Shown here: one piece after another, positions 29,307 to 37,974 of the stretch
How positions within the stretch are numbered: the first letter of the stretch is position 1
How the letters are laid out: every line of letters starts with the position of its first letter
Assembly: GCF_003855095.1 (NCBI RefSeq)
Contig: NZ_CP033972.1
Coordinates: 1,674,001-1,738,000, forward strand
Reading direction: 5' to 3'
Length of the DNA: 64,000 nucleotides
Source: Gordonia insulae
GTDB taxonomy: Bacteria; Actinomycetota; Actinomycetes; Mycobacteriales; Mycobacteriaceae
Position numbers and translations under genes: made by a program
The notes under the pieces: generated by a model
What the model saw: the letters and a program-made list of their open reading frames with translations, nothing else
Databases searched by the model: none
What the model was told of the DNA's origin: nothing

Positions 29307-29375
29307 GTCGGCGGTGGTCATTTGTTCACGACGCGACCGCCACCCGATTGCACGGACGAACGAAAGGATCAACAC

Positions 29376-29459
29376 ATGGGTTCCGCAGAATCCCTCGATC
29401 TCCTGACCTCGCTCCTCACGCTCCTCAACACTCTGAGCAGCTCAGCGCCGGCGGCCTGA
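29376..29459 (+). CDS. short peptide cassette 2: 27-aa Leu/Ser/Thr-rich amphipathic peptide
   Basis: 27 codons: opens MGSAESLDLLTSLLTLL, continues NTL then SSSAPAA. Leucines at 7, 9, 10, 13, 14, 16, 17 and 20 fall on one helix face and Ser/Thr/Asp on the other. AAAGGA (29363-29368) is 7 bases before the ATG and the leader ACGAAAGGAT-AACAC is nearly identical to cassette 1. A 15-bp terminator follows. No signal peptide. Possible envelope-active or mycoloylated small protein; unproven. Confidence 0.55.
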   Translation: MGSAESLDLLTSLLTLLNTLSSSAPAA

Positions 29460-29510
29460 CTATCTCCGAGAATGCAAGGTGATCAACCGATTCCGTGGTG
29501 ACCTTGCCTG

Positions 29511-29556
29511 AGCGCCACATCGGCCCACCGCTCTCCCGATCGGCCGATGTGGCGCT
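29511..29556 (+). terminator. terminator after peptide cassette 2
   Basis: AGCGCCACATCGGCC (29511-29525) pairs perfectly over 15 bp with 29542-29556 and is followed by TTTCGT. Located 51 bp after the peptide stop; an imperfect smaller hairpin (GCAAGGT...ACCTTGC) lies between. From here to 29681 I see no further feature. Confidence 0.82.
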
Positions 29557-29681
29557 TTCGTATCAGCGAACAACTCCTCTCGCCTGCGCCGGCGCCCCGG
29601 GTGATACCACTCCGAATCGTAAGATCTACGAATAGTCGACAGTTCTCCCGAATTGTTCTGATCAATCCCGAGCCACCCGAA

Positions 29682-30428
29682 TCAATTCTTGCGGGGCAAT
29701 TCCGCGAGCAGTGGAACCGACCTCCAGGTCGGATCGATACGGACCGGCGTGAGCGCGCGCACCACTCCCGGGCGGGGATACTCGTCGAGCGGTGTCGGGC
29801 GCACCGCGGGGCCGTACGCGAGACCCACCTCGGCAGCGGCCGTCACGGGTGCCGCGGTGAGGATCGGCCGGCTGCCGACGGGCCGGGTCAGGGAGCGCGA
29901 CACGACATCGGGAACCTGCTTCTCGGCGCACGCGCGGAATGTGCCGTCCCAGCCGGGTCGTTGCGATCTGCCGACCTGTACGACGATGGCGTTGGTGTGC
30001 TCGTGGACGGCCACCACGGTCGAGCAGCCGCCCATCGTCGAATAGCCCGTCGTGTCGTCGAGCACGACGAATTCGACGGTCAACGCACTGGGGTAGAGAT
30101 ATCCGACCATGGTCCCCGGGCCGAGGTCACGTGCCGGCGGCATCGCCGGGGCCGTGTACGGCACAGAGCTCTCCGTCGGTTCCGACGCAGCATGTCGACC
30201 GGTGTGTGTCTGCAGCGACGCGATGACCACGACGGCGACGATGAGCGCGATGATCGACATGACCGCACCGACGCTCTTCATCGCGTAGGCCTCGTCGCTG
30301 GGTTCGTTCGCGTCCGGGTCGCGGAACTTCCACGCCTCGGTCGCCCGCCAGACGCCGCGCGGACTCACCACCTGCCAGATCAACAGCGGCACCGCGACCA
30401 GCACGATGAGCACGACGAATCCCCACAT
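29682..30428 (-). CDS. two-helix membrane protein of unknown function (DUF6199-like N-terminus)
   Basis: 248 aa. First helix at residues 2-20 (GFVVLIVLVAVPLLIWQV), then a short conserved cytoplasmic segment (VSPRGVWRATEAWKFRDPDANEPSDEAY) typical of DUF6199, a second helix (VGAVMSIIALIVAVVVIA), and an outer domain of about 170 residues with a Cys pair (GGCSTV, FRACAEK). Role unknown. The gene stands alone on the minus strand after the phoH2 terminator. Confidence 0.75.
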   Translation of the reverse strand: MWGFVVLIVLVAVPLLIWQVVSPRGVWRATEAWKFRDPDANEPSDEAYAMKSVGAVMSIIALIVAVVVIASLQTHTGRHAASEPTESSVPYTAPAMPPARDLGPGTMVGYLYPSALTVEFVVLDDTTGYSTMGGCSTVVAVHEHTNAIVVQVGRSQRPGWDGTFRACAEKQVPDVVSRSLTRPVGSRPILTAAPVTAAAEVGLAYGPAVRPTPLDEYPRPGVVRALTPVRIDPTWRSVPLLAELPRKN

Positions 30429-30516
30429 GACTCCCCCTTCGACCAGAAGGCTAGAGCAACGCGGGTCCGGTTCGGAGGAACGTCATCTGTCGAAACGACG
30501 AGGCGCGTCGGAAACA

Positions 30517-30564
30517 GTCCACCCCGCCTGCCACGATCGGTGTATCGCGGCAGGCGGGGTGGAC
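30517..30564 (-). terminator. phoH2 terminator
   Basis: A perfect 16-bp stem, 30517-30532 with 30549-30564, in the 160-bp gap after the phoH2 stop (30589) on its strand. GC-rich with no long T run, so it may also mark transcript-end processing. Confidence 0.75.
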
Positions 30565-30588
30565 CTGTCTTACTGGGTGTGCGAGCCC

Positions 30589-31890
30589 TCAGTACGCCCC
30601 GGGTGCGAACTCCTCCAACATCTCGGTCACCAGGGCGGCGATCGGCGAGCGCTCGCTGCGGGTGAGCGTCACGTGCGCGAACAGCGGATGCCCCTTGAGC
30701 TTCTCGATGACCGCGGCGACACCGTCGTGGCGACCGACACGCAGGTTGTCACGCTGCGCGACATCGTGGGTGAGCACCACCCGCGAGCCGGAGCCGAGCC
30801 GCGACAGCACCGTCAGCAGCACATTGCGTTCCAGCGACTGCGCCTCGTCGACGATCACGAAGGAATCGTGCAGGGAGCGACCGCGAATGTGCGTGAGCGG
30901 CAGGACTTCCAGCATCCCACGGCTGAGCACCTCGTCGATCACCTCGGGTGACGCCAGACCTTCGAGGGTGTCGAAGACCGCCTGGGCCCAGGGGCCCATC
31001 TTGTCGGCCTCACTGCCGGGAAGGTAGCCGAGTTGTTGTCCGCCAACCGCATACAGCGGCCGGAACACGACAACCTTACGCTGCGTACGCCTTTCGAGCA
31101 CCGCCTCCAGTCCGGCGCACAGCGCCAGCGCCGATTTGCCGGTACCCGCCTTGCCACCGAGGGACACGATGCCGACACTGTCATCGAGCAGCAGATCGAG
31201 GGCGACCCGCTGCTCCGCCGAACGCCCGTGCAGTCCGAAGGCCTCGCGGTCACCGCGGACCAGCTGCACCCGCTTGTCCGGGTTCACCCGGCCCAGCGCA
31301 CTGGAACCGTGACCGAGGAGACGAATCCCGGTGTGGCACGGTAGCTCTCGTGCATCGTCGACGTCCACGACACCTTCGGCGTACAGGGTGTCGACGACCG
31401 TGGTGTCCACGTCGAGCTCGGTCATCCCCGACCACCCGGACACCACCACGTCCTGCGCGTGGTACTCGTCGGCGGCAAGTCCGACGGCACCCGCCTTGAC
31501 GCGTAGCGGCGTGTCCTTGGACACCAGCGTGACGTCCTTGCCTTCCGCGCGAAGATTCAACGCGCAGGCCAGGATTCGTGAATCGTTGGTCTCGGTCCGG
31601 AAGCCGGCCGGCAGGACCGCGGGGTCGGTGTGATTCAGTTCGACCTGAAGCGTGCCGCCCTCGTCACCGATCGGCAGCGCGATGTCGAGGCGGCCGTGCT
31701 CGAGGCGGAGATCGTCGAGCATCCGCAACGCCTCGCGTGCGAACCAGCCGAGCTCGTGATGGTGACGTTTGCCCTCGAGTTCACCGATGACGACCAGTGG
31801 CAGAACCACATGGTGCTCGGCGAACCGCATGACCGCCCAGGGGTCGGACAGCAGCACGGAGGTGTCGAGGACGTAGGTGCGTGTGGTCAC
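30589..31890 (-). CDS. phoH2: PIN-domain/PhoH-ATPase fusion (PhoH2)
   Basis: 433 aa. N-terminal PIN RNase domain ([13 protein letters not shown] with the metal Asp, [23 protein letters not shown]) and C-terminal PhoH helicase-like ATPase ([26 protein letters not shown]). Mycobacterial PhoH2 unwinds and cleaves RNA and is paired with a small overlapping antitoxin-like gene, phoAT; I see no such frame upstream here. GTG start with AGGAG 6 bases upstream, itself within a hairpin (see 31890-31926). Confidence 0.94.
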   Translation of the reverse strand: MTTRTYVLDTSVLLSDPWAVMRFAEHHVVLPLVVIGELEGKRHHHELGWFAREALRMLDDLRLEHGRLDIALPIGDEGGTLQVELNHTDPAVLPAGFRTETNDSRILACALNLRAEGKDVTLVSKDTPLRVKAGAVGLAADEYHAQDVVVSGWSGMTELDVDTTVVDTLYAEGVVDVDDARELPCHTGIRLLGHGSSALGRVNPDKRVQLVRGDREAFGLHGRSAEQRVALDLLLDDSVGIVSLGGKAGTGKSALALCAGLEAVLERRTQRKVVVFRPLYAVGGQQLGYLPGSEADKMGPWAQAVFDTLEGLASPEVIDEVLSRGMLEVLPLTHIRGRSLHDSFVIVDEAQSLERNVLLTVLSRLGSGSRVVLTHDVAQRDNLRVGRHDGVAAVIEKLKGHPLFAHVTLTRSERSPIAALVTEMLEEFAPGAY

Positions 31891-31926
31891 GTAGGGCTCC
31901 TACGTTTGTGCGGCACCCGCACAAAC
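31890..31926 (-). promoter_or_regulatory. phoH2 leader RNA structure masking the ribosome-binding site
   Basis: On the minus strand two hairpins stand in tandem before the GTG. The first is GTTTGTGCGG / CCGCACAAAC (31926-31917 with 31913-31904), 10 bp perfect with a 3-nt loop; the second is CGTAGG / CCTACG (31904-31899 with 31895-31890). The AGGAG Shine-Dalgarno sequence (31901-31897) lies inside the second hairpin, which ends on the first base of the start codon. This could limit translation until opened. Confidence 0.5.
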
Positions 31927-32077
31927 CAGTTCAAGTCGACCGGCGGGTTCTTGCTCGTTTCGGCTGGTCAGCCGATACGGGCGAGGACCGGGGCCGGCCC
32001 CCTCGTGCTGCTGGTGCAAACCACGAATCGAACCTCCCGGACGAACCGCTTCCCCGCGGCCCGTCATTCGTCAACGT

Positions 32078-32124
32078 ACGCCGACACACCCCCGTCGGCT
32101 CGCCGTGCGGGGGTGTGTCGGCGT
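32078..32124 (-). terminator. terminator after the DesA-like gene
   Basis: Perfect 17-bp stem: 32078-32094 with 32108-32124, 13-nt loop, starting 31 bp after the DesA-like stop codon. The remainder of the 265-bp gap up to phoH2 (31927-32077) should hold the phoH2 promoter; I could not pick a clear -10/-35 pair. Confidence 0.85.
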
Positions 32125-32155
32125 GAATTGTGCGTTAACGCAGGTTGCCGGTGAA

Positions 32156-33025
32156 CTACGAACGACCGGCGAGCGCGAGAACACGCTGACGGGCGGCCTC
32201 CGCCTCGTCACCCAGTTCATGCACGCTGTCCAGCTTGAGCGCCTCGACCAGAGTCGCCGCGATCGCGGAGCGGGTCGAGTCGTCCTCGTAGCCGGCGATC
32301 AGGGCACGCTCGGCGTCGAAGTCCGCGACGTCGAACCCGATGGGCTCGACGGTGGCCAGTCGTCGGTCCAGGGCGAGGACCGTGCCCTCCTGATCGGCCA
32401 CGAGCGCGGCGTTCAGGAAGGCGGCGAACGTCGTGGCCTGAACGGCGTCGTCGTGCGAGATCTTGGCAAGGATCTGCTTGAAGACGTCGTCGGTCACGCT
32501 GGCACTGAGTCGTTCGATGAACGCCACGCACTGGTTCTCGTGGATCGCCATCAGCGCGAGCACGTCCAGCGGGCCGAGATCGCTGACGTCCTCGGTGTGC
32601 TGCCGGTAACCGGCGGTCACGTGGATGCGACGGCGTTCCTCGGCGTCGACCGGATCGATCGCGCGGGTGACCACCAGGTAGTCACGCAGGACGATCCCAT
32701 GCCGGTTGTCCTCTGCGGTCCACACACCGACCAGCTGACGCCAGTCGGAGAACGCCGGGAAGTGGATGGCGAGTACGCGGTGGTACGACGGCAGGTTGTC
32801 CTTGGTGAGCAGCAGCGCCAGCACCCCGGCCCGTGTCTCGTCGGACAGCGTGCGCTGCGATTCGTCCCAGTCGTCGCCACCGAGGAAGGCGAAGTTACGA
32901 CCCGCGTCCCACGGCACCCAGTCGTGCGGGCTCCACGGGGAGGCCGCCGCCTGGTGATCCTCGGCGATCTCGGGTAGCGCCTTCTCCAGCGCGATGATCA
33001 ACTCGTCCTCGGTCAATGCGTTCAT
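32156..33025 (-). CDS. acyl-ACP desaturase-like protein (DesA2 type) with altered di-iron site
   Basis: 289 aa from MNALTEDELI. The fold and gene position (near phoH2 and glyA, as desA2 Rv1094) fit mycobacterial DesA2: GRNFAFLGGDDWDESQ, LLTKDNLPSYHR, WTAEDNRHGIVLRDYLVVTRAID. The first E-x-x-H (EDNRH) is kept, but the second metal motif, normally D-E-x-R-H, reads SHDDAVQATTF: the Glu is Asp and the His is Gln. Desaturase activity is therefore uncertain. A longer frame upstream begins at a TTG without family support. Confidence 0.85.
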   Translation of the reverse strand: MNALTEDELIIALEKALPEIAEDHQAAASPWSPHDWVPWDAGRNFAFLGGDDWDESQRTLSDETRAGVLALLLTKDNLPSYHRVLAIHFPAFSDWRQLVGVWTAEDNRHGIVLRDYLVVTRAIDPVDAEERRRIHVTAGYRQHTEDVSDLGPLDVLALMAIHENQCVAFIERLSASVTDDVFKQILAKISHDDAVQATTFAAFLNAALVADQEGTVLALDRRLATVEPIGFDVADFDAERALIAGYEDDSTRSAIAATLVEALKLDSVHELGDEAEAARQRVLALAGRS

Positions 33026-33083
33026 CGTCAGACAGGATAGGCAATCACGCGACCGTCTGGCCAATTACCGCCCAAGACGGGTC

Positions 33084-34376
33084 CTAGACCCGGCTCATCA
33101 ACCCCCACTCTTCCAGTCCGTCATAGAGCGGGAAGTCGAGTGCGAGACGTGACACACGGCCGCGCAGCGCCGAGACGTCGGCATCCTGACCCGCGGCGAG
33201 CGCGGTTCCGATGATGTCGGCGACCTCGGTGAACTGCTCGTCGCCGAAACCACGGGTGGCCAGCGCCGGGGTGCCGATCCGCAGCCCCGAGGTGACCATC
33301 GGCGGGCGGGGGTCGAAGGGCACCGCGTTGCGGTTGACCGTGATGCCGATCTGATGCAGCAGGTCCTCGGCCTGCTGGCCGTCGAGTCGGCTGTTGCGCA
33401 GGTCCACGAGCACCAGGTGCACATCGGTGCCGCCGGTCAACACGGAGACACCGGCCTTGTCGACGTCGGAGCCGGTCAGCCGCTCGGCCAGCAGCTTCGC
33501 ACCCGACAGTGTGCGCTGCTGACGCTCGGCGAACTCCTCCGTCCCGGCGATCTTCAGGGCCACGGCCTTGCCGGCGATCGCGTGCATCAGCGGCCCACCC
33601 TGCTGACCGGGGAACACCGCGGAGTTGAGCTTCTTCGCCCACTCCTGCTTCGCGAGGATCAGACCCGACCGCGGGCCGCCGAGGGTCTTGTGGATCGTCG
33701 AGGACACGACGTCGGAGTGCGGGACCGGGGAGGGATGCAGGCCGGCTGCGACGAGTCCGGCGAAATGCGCCATGTCGGTCCACAGGTAGGCGCCGACCTC
33801 GTCGGCGATCGAGCGGAACGCCTCGAAGTCGAGGGTCCGCGGGTAGGCCGACCAACCGGCGCAGATCACCTTCGGCCGGACGTCCTGCGCGATCTTGCGC
33901 ACTTCGTCCATGTCGATCCGGAAGTCCTCTTTGCTGACCCCGTAGAAGTGGTTCTCGTAGAGCTTGCCCGAGAAGTTCAGCCGCATACCGTGGGTGAGGT
34001 GCCCGCCGTGTGCGAGGTCGAGGCCGAGCAGCTTCTCCCCCGGGTCCATCAGCGCCATCAGCACCGCCGCGTTGGCCTGGGCGCCGGAGTGCGGCTGCAC
34101 GTTCGCGAAATCCGCGCCGAAGAGCTCCTTGGCCCGGTTCCGCGCGATGTCCTCGACGACGTCGACGTACTCACACCCGCCGTAGTACCGCCGGCCGGGA
34201 TAACCCTCGGCGTATTTGTTGGTCAGGACACTGCCCTGTGCCTGCAGCACGGCGCGCGGGACGAAATTCTCCGACGCGATCATCTCGAGCGTGTCGCGCT
34301 GCCGACTCAACTCACCGTTCATCGCCGCGGCAACATCCGGGTCGAGTTCGGCCAGGGACATCGAATTCAGGCTCAT
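33084..34376 (-). CDS. glyA: serine hydroxymethyltransferase
   Basis: 430 aa. Interconverts serine and glycine while charging tetrahydrofolate with one carbon. PLP-binding Lys in [17 protein letters not shown]-terminal [29 protein letters not shown] is the substrate and dimer region. Start [11 protein letters not shown] at ATG 34376 (a second Met is five codons in). A longer frame upstream covers the next gene on the same strand in another frame and is false. 58 bp separate it from the DesA-like gene. Confidence 0.97.
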   Translation of the reverse strand: MSLNSMSLAELDPDVAAAMNGELSRQRDTLEMIASENFVPRAVLQAQGSVLTNKYAEGYPGRRYYGGCEYVDVVEDIARNRAKELFGADFANVQPHSGAQANAAVLMALMDPGEKLLGLDLAHGGHLTHGMRLNFSGKLYENHFYGVSKEDFRIDMDEVRKIAQDVRPKVICAGWSAYPRTLDFEAFRSIADEVGAYLWTDMAHFAGLVAAGLHPSPVPHSDVVSSTIHKTLGGPRSGLILAKQEWAKKLNSAVFPGQQGGPLMHAIAGKAVALKIAGTEEFAERQQRTLSGAKLLAERLTGSDVDKAGVSVLTGGTDVHLVLVDLRNSRLDGQQAEDLLHQIGITVNRNAVPFDPRPPMVTSGLRIGTPALATRGFGDEQFTEVADIIGTALAAGQDADVSALRGRVSRLALDFPLYDGLEEWGLMSRV

Positions 34377-34387
34377 GCCTGACAAGT

Positions 34388-35641
34388 CTATGGTCCGGGA
34401 TTCACGGCGCCGAGTTCGGCTCTCAGCTGCGCCGGTGTGAGTGGTTCGTCGAGCAGTCGACCGAAGCGCGCGAGGCGACCCGCCGGCGGCGAGTCGTCGA
34501 GCCAGTCGCCCAGCAGGCGATACCCCTCGACGTAGGTGGAGATGTAGGCGCGCCACAGCGGCGAGGTGAGGAACCGCAGCATCTGCCGGGCACGTTCGGG
34601 GGGCGCGAGCAGCCATCGTTGCAGGAATTCGGCCACGACGTCGGCGTCCGCCGACCGGTCGTGCAGGAGGAGCGCCGCGTCCTGCCGGACGCCGAGGAGG
34701 CCACTCGACGCAACCGACATCCGTTGCGCGCGGGCGCCGTCGAAGCGCAGGCCGAGGTCGGCGTAGATCTCCTGGGCCCAGAGCCCCCAGTCGGGTCCCA
34801 TCGCGGCGACCAGCGCGTGGTCGGCGAGCCCCTCGGCCATCAGGCATTGCGGTGTGTTCACCAGGAAGATCGTCTGTTCGTCCTGCCCGCCACCGACCAG
34901 GAACTGTTCCTTGCGGCAGTGCTCGGTGTGGTGGCCGGGATAGGCCTCGTGGGCGATGAGGTGCGGCAGCGTCGACATGTACTGGGTGAGATCCACATTG
35001 ATCGCGACCCGGGACCGGAACCCACCGAGGTAGTAGTTGAACCCCGACCACGGCTTGTCGGTGACGACCTCGAACTCGACGAGCTCGTTGTCCGGGAGCG
35101 GATACGTCGCGCGCACCCTCTCCCGCAAGGCTCCGCTGAACGCGCGGACGCAGTCGTCGACACGATCCGCGGGGATCTCGTCGGCCCGTTTGTATGCGGC
35201 GTAGGCATCGGCGAGTGTCTGCCCTGCCGCCCCGGGCACCCCGAGTTCGACGGCCATCGCCGCGTGCGCGTCCCGGTAGGCCTGCTCGTCGCCCATCGTG
35301 ATGTCGACGTCGAAGTACGCCCGGACCTCGTCGACGAAACCGATCTCCTCCCCGGCGAACTTGCGCGCCGAGCACTCCAGCGCAGACAGGTGCGCACCGA
35401 TGAACTCGGCCCGCTCCGCGGGGAGATCGGCCGGGAGTTCGGCGCGCAGGCCACGGGCCCGGTCGGCGAGTACCGCGGGTTCGGGAGCCGGGCCGTTGGC
35501 CACCTCCGCCCGCAATGCCGGGTCTCCGGTGTAGGCATCGACGAAGCCTTCCTCGAGGCGGTCGAACGCGAGGCCGAGGCGCAGGTACTCGGTGACCGGG
35601 GACGGCGGAACGGCAGAGCGGGCGGCAGGTGACGAGACCAT
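34388..35641 (-). CDS. zinc metallopeptidase-like protein (DUF885-type HExxxGHH)
   Basis: 417 aa, soluble. The segment [18 protein letters not shown] carries an H-E-x-x-x-G-H-H arrangement typical of DUF885-like gluzincins, with a candidate third ligand in [13 protein letters not shown] (E-G-L). No signal peptide. Substrate unknown; family members include carboxypeptidase-like enzymes. The gene ends 11 bp before glyA on the same strand and is divergent from coaA (51-bp shared promoter). Confidence 0.8.
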   Translation of the reverse strand: MVSSPAARSAVPPSPVTEYLRLGLAFDRLEEGFVDAYTGDPALRAEVANGPAPEPAVLADRARGLRAELPADLPAERAEFIGAHLSALECSARKFAGEEIGFVDEVRAYFDVDITMGDEQAYRDAHAAMAVELGVPGAAGQTLADAYAAYKRADEIPADRVDDCVRAFSGALRERVRATYPLPDNELVEFEVVTDKPWSGFNYYLGGFRSRVAINVDLTQYMSTLPHLIAHEAYPGHHTEHCRKEQFLVGGGQDEQTIFLVNTPQCLMAEGLADHALVAAMGPDWGLWAQEIYADLGLRFDGARAQRMSVASSGLLGVRQDAALLLHDRSADADVVAEFLQRWLLAPPERARQMLRFLTSPLWRAYISTYVEGYRLLGDWLDDSPPAGRLARFGRLLDEPLTPAQLRAELGAVNPGP

Positions 35642-35692
35642 GAACGGAGGCTACCGATCGCGCTTGAACAGTGCGCCCTAAGCTGTAGGACC

Positions 35693-36634
35693 ATGGCACG
35701 CGACACGACCGGGCGCGACCCCAGTCTGTACCTGGAGCTCGACCGTCGACAGTGGCGTGACCTGCGCGAATCGATGCCGCTGGTGCTCACCGACACCGAG
35801 CTCCAGCAACTCGTCGGTCTCGGCGAGCAGGTCGACCTCGACGAGGTCGCCGACGTCTACCTGCCGCTCTCCCGTCTCATCCATCTGCAGATCGCGGCCC
35901 GCCAGCGCCTGTTCGCGGCGACCTCGACGTTCCTCGGTGAGCGTCAGACCAGCAGGCAGGTGCCGTTCGTCATCGGGATCGCCGGCAGCGTCGCGGTCGG
36001 CAAGTCGACCACCGCGCGCGTCCTCGCCGCCCTGTTGGCCCGGTGGGAGTCACACCCGAAGGTCGACCTCGTCACCACGGACGGCTTCCTGCTCCCGACC
36101 GCCGAACTCGAGCGTCGAGGCATCATGCATCGCAAGGGGTTTCCCGAGTCGTACGACCGGCGCGCACTGCTCCGGTTCGTCACCGAGGTGAAATCAGGCG
36201 CGCGGGAGGTGACCGCACCGGTCTACTCGCACATCGCCTACGACATCGTGCCGGATGTCAAACACTATGTGCGCCAACCCGACATCCTCATCCTGGAAGG
36301 ACTCAACGTCCTGCAGACCGGGCCGACGCTGATGGTGTCCGACCTGTTCGATTTCTCCATTTACGTCGATGCCAAGACCGCCGACATCGAGCAGTGGTAT
36401 GTCTCCAGATTCCTGAAGATGCGGACCACGTCGTTCGCCAAGCCCGAATCGCACTTCCATTACTACTCGTCGCTGACCGACGACCAGGCGACCGTCGCCG
36501 CGCGCGACCTCTGGACGTCCATCAATCTCCCCAACCTGAAGGAGAACATCCTGCCCACCCGGCCGCGCGCGACGCTGGTGCTGCGCAAGGATTCCGACCA
36601 TTCCATCAATCGGGTTCGGCTGCGTAAACTCTGA
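35693..36634 (+). CDS. coaA: pantothenate kinase, type I
   Basis: 313 aa. First committed step of coenzyme A synthesis: ATP-dependent phosphorylation of pantothenate. P-loop [43 protein letters not shown] substrate region, and [12 protein letters not shown] are diagnostic of bacterial CoaA. Place next to glyA as in M. tuberculosis. It ends 15 bp before the convergent AhpD-type gene. Confidence 0.97.
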   Translation: MARDTTGRDPSLYLELDRRQWRDLRESMPLVLTDTELQQLVGLGEQVDLDEVADVYLPLSRLIHLQIAARQRLFAATSTFLGERQTSRQVPFVIGIAGSVAVGKSTTARVLAALLARWESHPKVDLVTTDGFLLPTAELERRGIMHRKGFPESYDRRALLRFVTEVKSGAREVTAPVYSHIAYDIVPDVKHYVRQPDILILEGLNVLQTGPTLMVSDLFDFSIYVDAKTADIEQWYVSRFLKMRTTSFAKPESHFHYYSSLTDDQATVAARDLWTSINLPNLKENILPTRPRATLVLRKDSDHSINRVRLRKL

Positions 36635-36649
36635 CCGGTTCGGCTGTCA

Positions 36650-37135
36650 TCACCGCAGCTGACGTTCGTCCAGGCCGGCCGGGTAGCGACTTGTCACCGC
36701 GATGCGGTTCCAGGCATTGATCATCACGATGGACGCCAACACCTGACCGAGCTCGACCTCGTCGAATGACATTCGCGCGCGGGCGAACACGTCATCGGGA
36801 ACGCCGTCCTCACCCAGCCTGGTCACGTGTTCGGTCAGATCCAGGGCGGCACGCTCGCGGTCGGAGAACAGGTGCGTCGCCTCCGACCACACCGAGACCA
36901 TGCCCAGCGTGAGGGGTTCCATGCCCGCGGCAAGCGCGTCGGACAGGTGCATGTGCAGGCAGTACGCGCAGCCGTTCAGCTGCGACGCGCGGATCTTGAT
37001 GAGCTCGCCGATCTCCGGGTCCACTCCCTCCGACGACGCGCGTTGCAGCGCGACAAGCGCCTTGTAGACGCCAGGATTGGTGCGCGGCAACCACATCCGT
37101 CGCGTATCCGGCAGCGACTCGGGGGTCACGCTCAT
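36650..37135 (-). CDS. carboxymuconolactone decarboxylase/AhpD family protein
   Basis: 161 aa from MSVTPESLPD. Core ELIKIRASQLNGCAYCLHMH holds the C-x-x-C redox pair and following His of the AhpD-like family; members are alkylhydroperoxidase-type reductases. The start overlaps the stop of the NmrA-like gene (ATGA at 37132-37135), so the two are coupled. Likely under the divergent MocR-type regulator. A longer frame upstream is false. Confidence 0.88.
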   Translation of the reverse strand: MSVTPESLPDTRRMWLPRTNPGVYKALVALQRASSEGVDPEIGELIKIRASQLNGCAYCLHMHLSDALAAGMEPLTLGMVSVWSEATHLFSDRERAALDLTEHVTRLGEDGVPDDVFARARMSFDEVELGQVLASIVMINAWNRIAVTSRYPAGLDERQLR

Positions 37136-37887
37136 GCCGCATACTCCTGTGCGAGCCACTGATCGAGGGTGGTCGGCGCGACCACAGAGGGCGTGTCGGG
37201 TACCAGCGCACCGTTGCGGATCGGCTCGCCTCCGATCCGGACGCCGAGGACCCATCGGGGCGAACCGTTGCGCTGCGCTATCGCCTTGCCGATGTCGGTG
37301 AGGTCGAGCACTTCGGGGCCCGCCACCTCGACGTCTCCCTCCGGCCGATGTATCACCGTATCCGTCAGCGCCGCAGCAGCATCCGCGGCCGAGAGCGGTT
37401 GACACCGCATGTGTGGCACCGCGGCGAACGGTCCGAGTCGCATGGTGCCCAGCATCTGCCGGGCGAGCTCGTACCACTGCGCGGACCGGACGATCGTCAG
37501 ACGATCGGCACCCAGGGCGTCGAGGTAGGCCTTCTCCTGCGCGGCCTTGCCCTGGTAGTACCCGAACTTCGCGTTCACCGCCGGGTCCGCCGCATTGATG
37601 ATGGAGAGACAGACAACCCGACCGACTCCGGCCGTGATCGCCGCCGCGGCCACATTCGCGGCGACCGTACCGAAGAAGCCGATCGCCTTCTTCGCGCTCG
37701 TCGTCGTCACGTTCATGCAGTCGACCACGACGTCGGCCCCGGCGAAGGCCTCGGCCAATCCGGTTCCCGCATACGCATCGACCCCGGTCGACCGTTGCGC
37801 GGCCACGACCTCGATGTCGCGGTCACGCAGCCGACCGGCCACGGCCTTTCCGATCTCGCCGCTGGCGCCCAGTACGACCACCTTCAT
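37132..37887 (-). CDS. NAD(P)-binding NmrA/SDR-type protein
   Basis: 251 aa. N-terminal Rossmann motif VVVLGASGEIGKAVAGRL (G-A-S-G-x-I-G) and strands typical of atypical SDRs that sense or reduce with NAD(P). GGGGAGAGCC precedes the ATG. The divergent MocR-type gene and the coupled AhpD-type gene suggest one small redox or detoxification unit. Substrate unknown. Confidence 0.85.
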   Translation of the reverse strand: MKVVVLGASGEIGKAVAGRLRDRDIEVVAAQRSTGVDAYAGTGLAEAFAGADVVVDCMNVTTTSAKKAIGFFGTVAANVAAAAITAGVGRVVCLSIINAADPAVNAKFGYYQGKAAQEKAYLDALGADRLTIVRSAQWYELARQMLGTMRLGPFAAVPHMRCQPLSAADAAAALTDTVIHRPEGDVEVAGPEVLDLTDIGKAIAQRNGSPRWVLGVRIGGEPIRNGALVPDTPSVVAPTTLDQWLAQEYAA

Positions 37888-37951
37888 GGCTCTCCCCTTG
37901 TCTTCTCGAGTGGTGCTGTCGAGTTCCAGATTAGAAGGTGATTGCACCAAG

Positions 37952-37974
37952 AAAGTGGTTCAATTCCAGAGTGG
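37952..37974 (+). promoter_or_regulatory. candidate MocR operator: two AxAGTGG half-sites
   Basis: AAAGTGG (37952-37958, followed by TTCA) and AGAGTGG (37968-37974) are in direct repeat 16 bp apart, in the space between the divergent NmrA-like gene and the MocR gene. As I recall, PdxR-type MocR proteins bind a motif of the form AAAGTGGW-CTA. An additional TTCCAGA direct repeat sits at 37924 and 37964. Confidence 0.5.

Noticed and set aside
32012..32038. tRNA-like 3' end on the minus strand (GGTTCGATTC ... GCACCA)
   Set aside because: The five bases on each side of the loop do not pair, and no matching 5' acceptor strand exists about 70 bases upstream; neither tRNA nor tmRNA can be folded.
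31891..32155. A phoAT-like small gene upstream of phoH2
   Set aside because: No minus-strand frame of fitting size with a ribosome-binding site was found; only hairpins and a terminator.
34388..35699. Long N-terminal extension of glyA up to 35699
   Set aside because: The extension lies out of frame over the metallopeptidase-like gene and has no similarity to SHMT; glyA begins at 34376.
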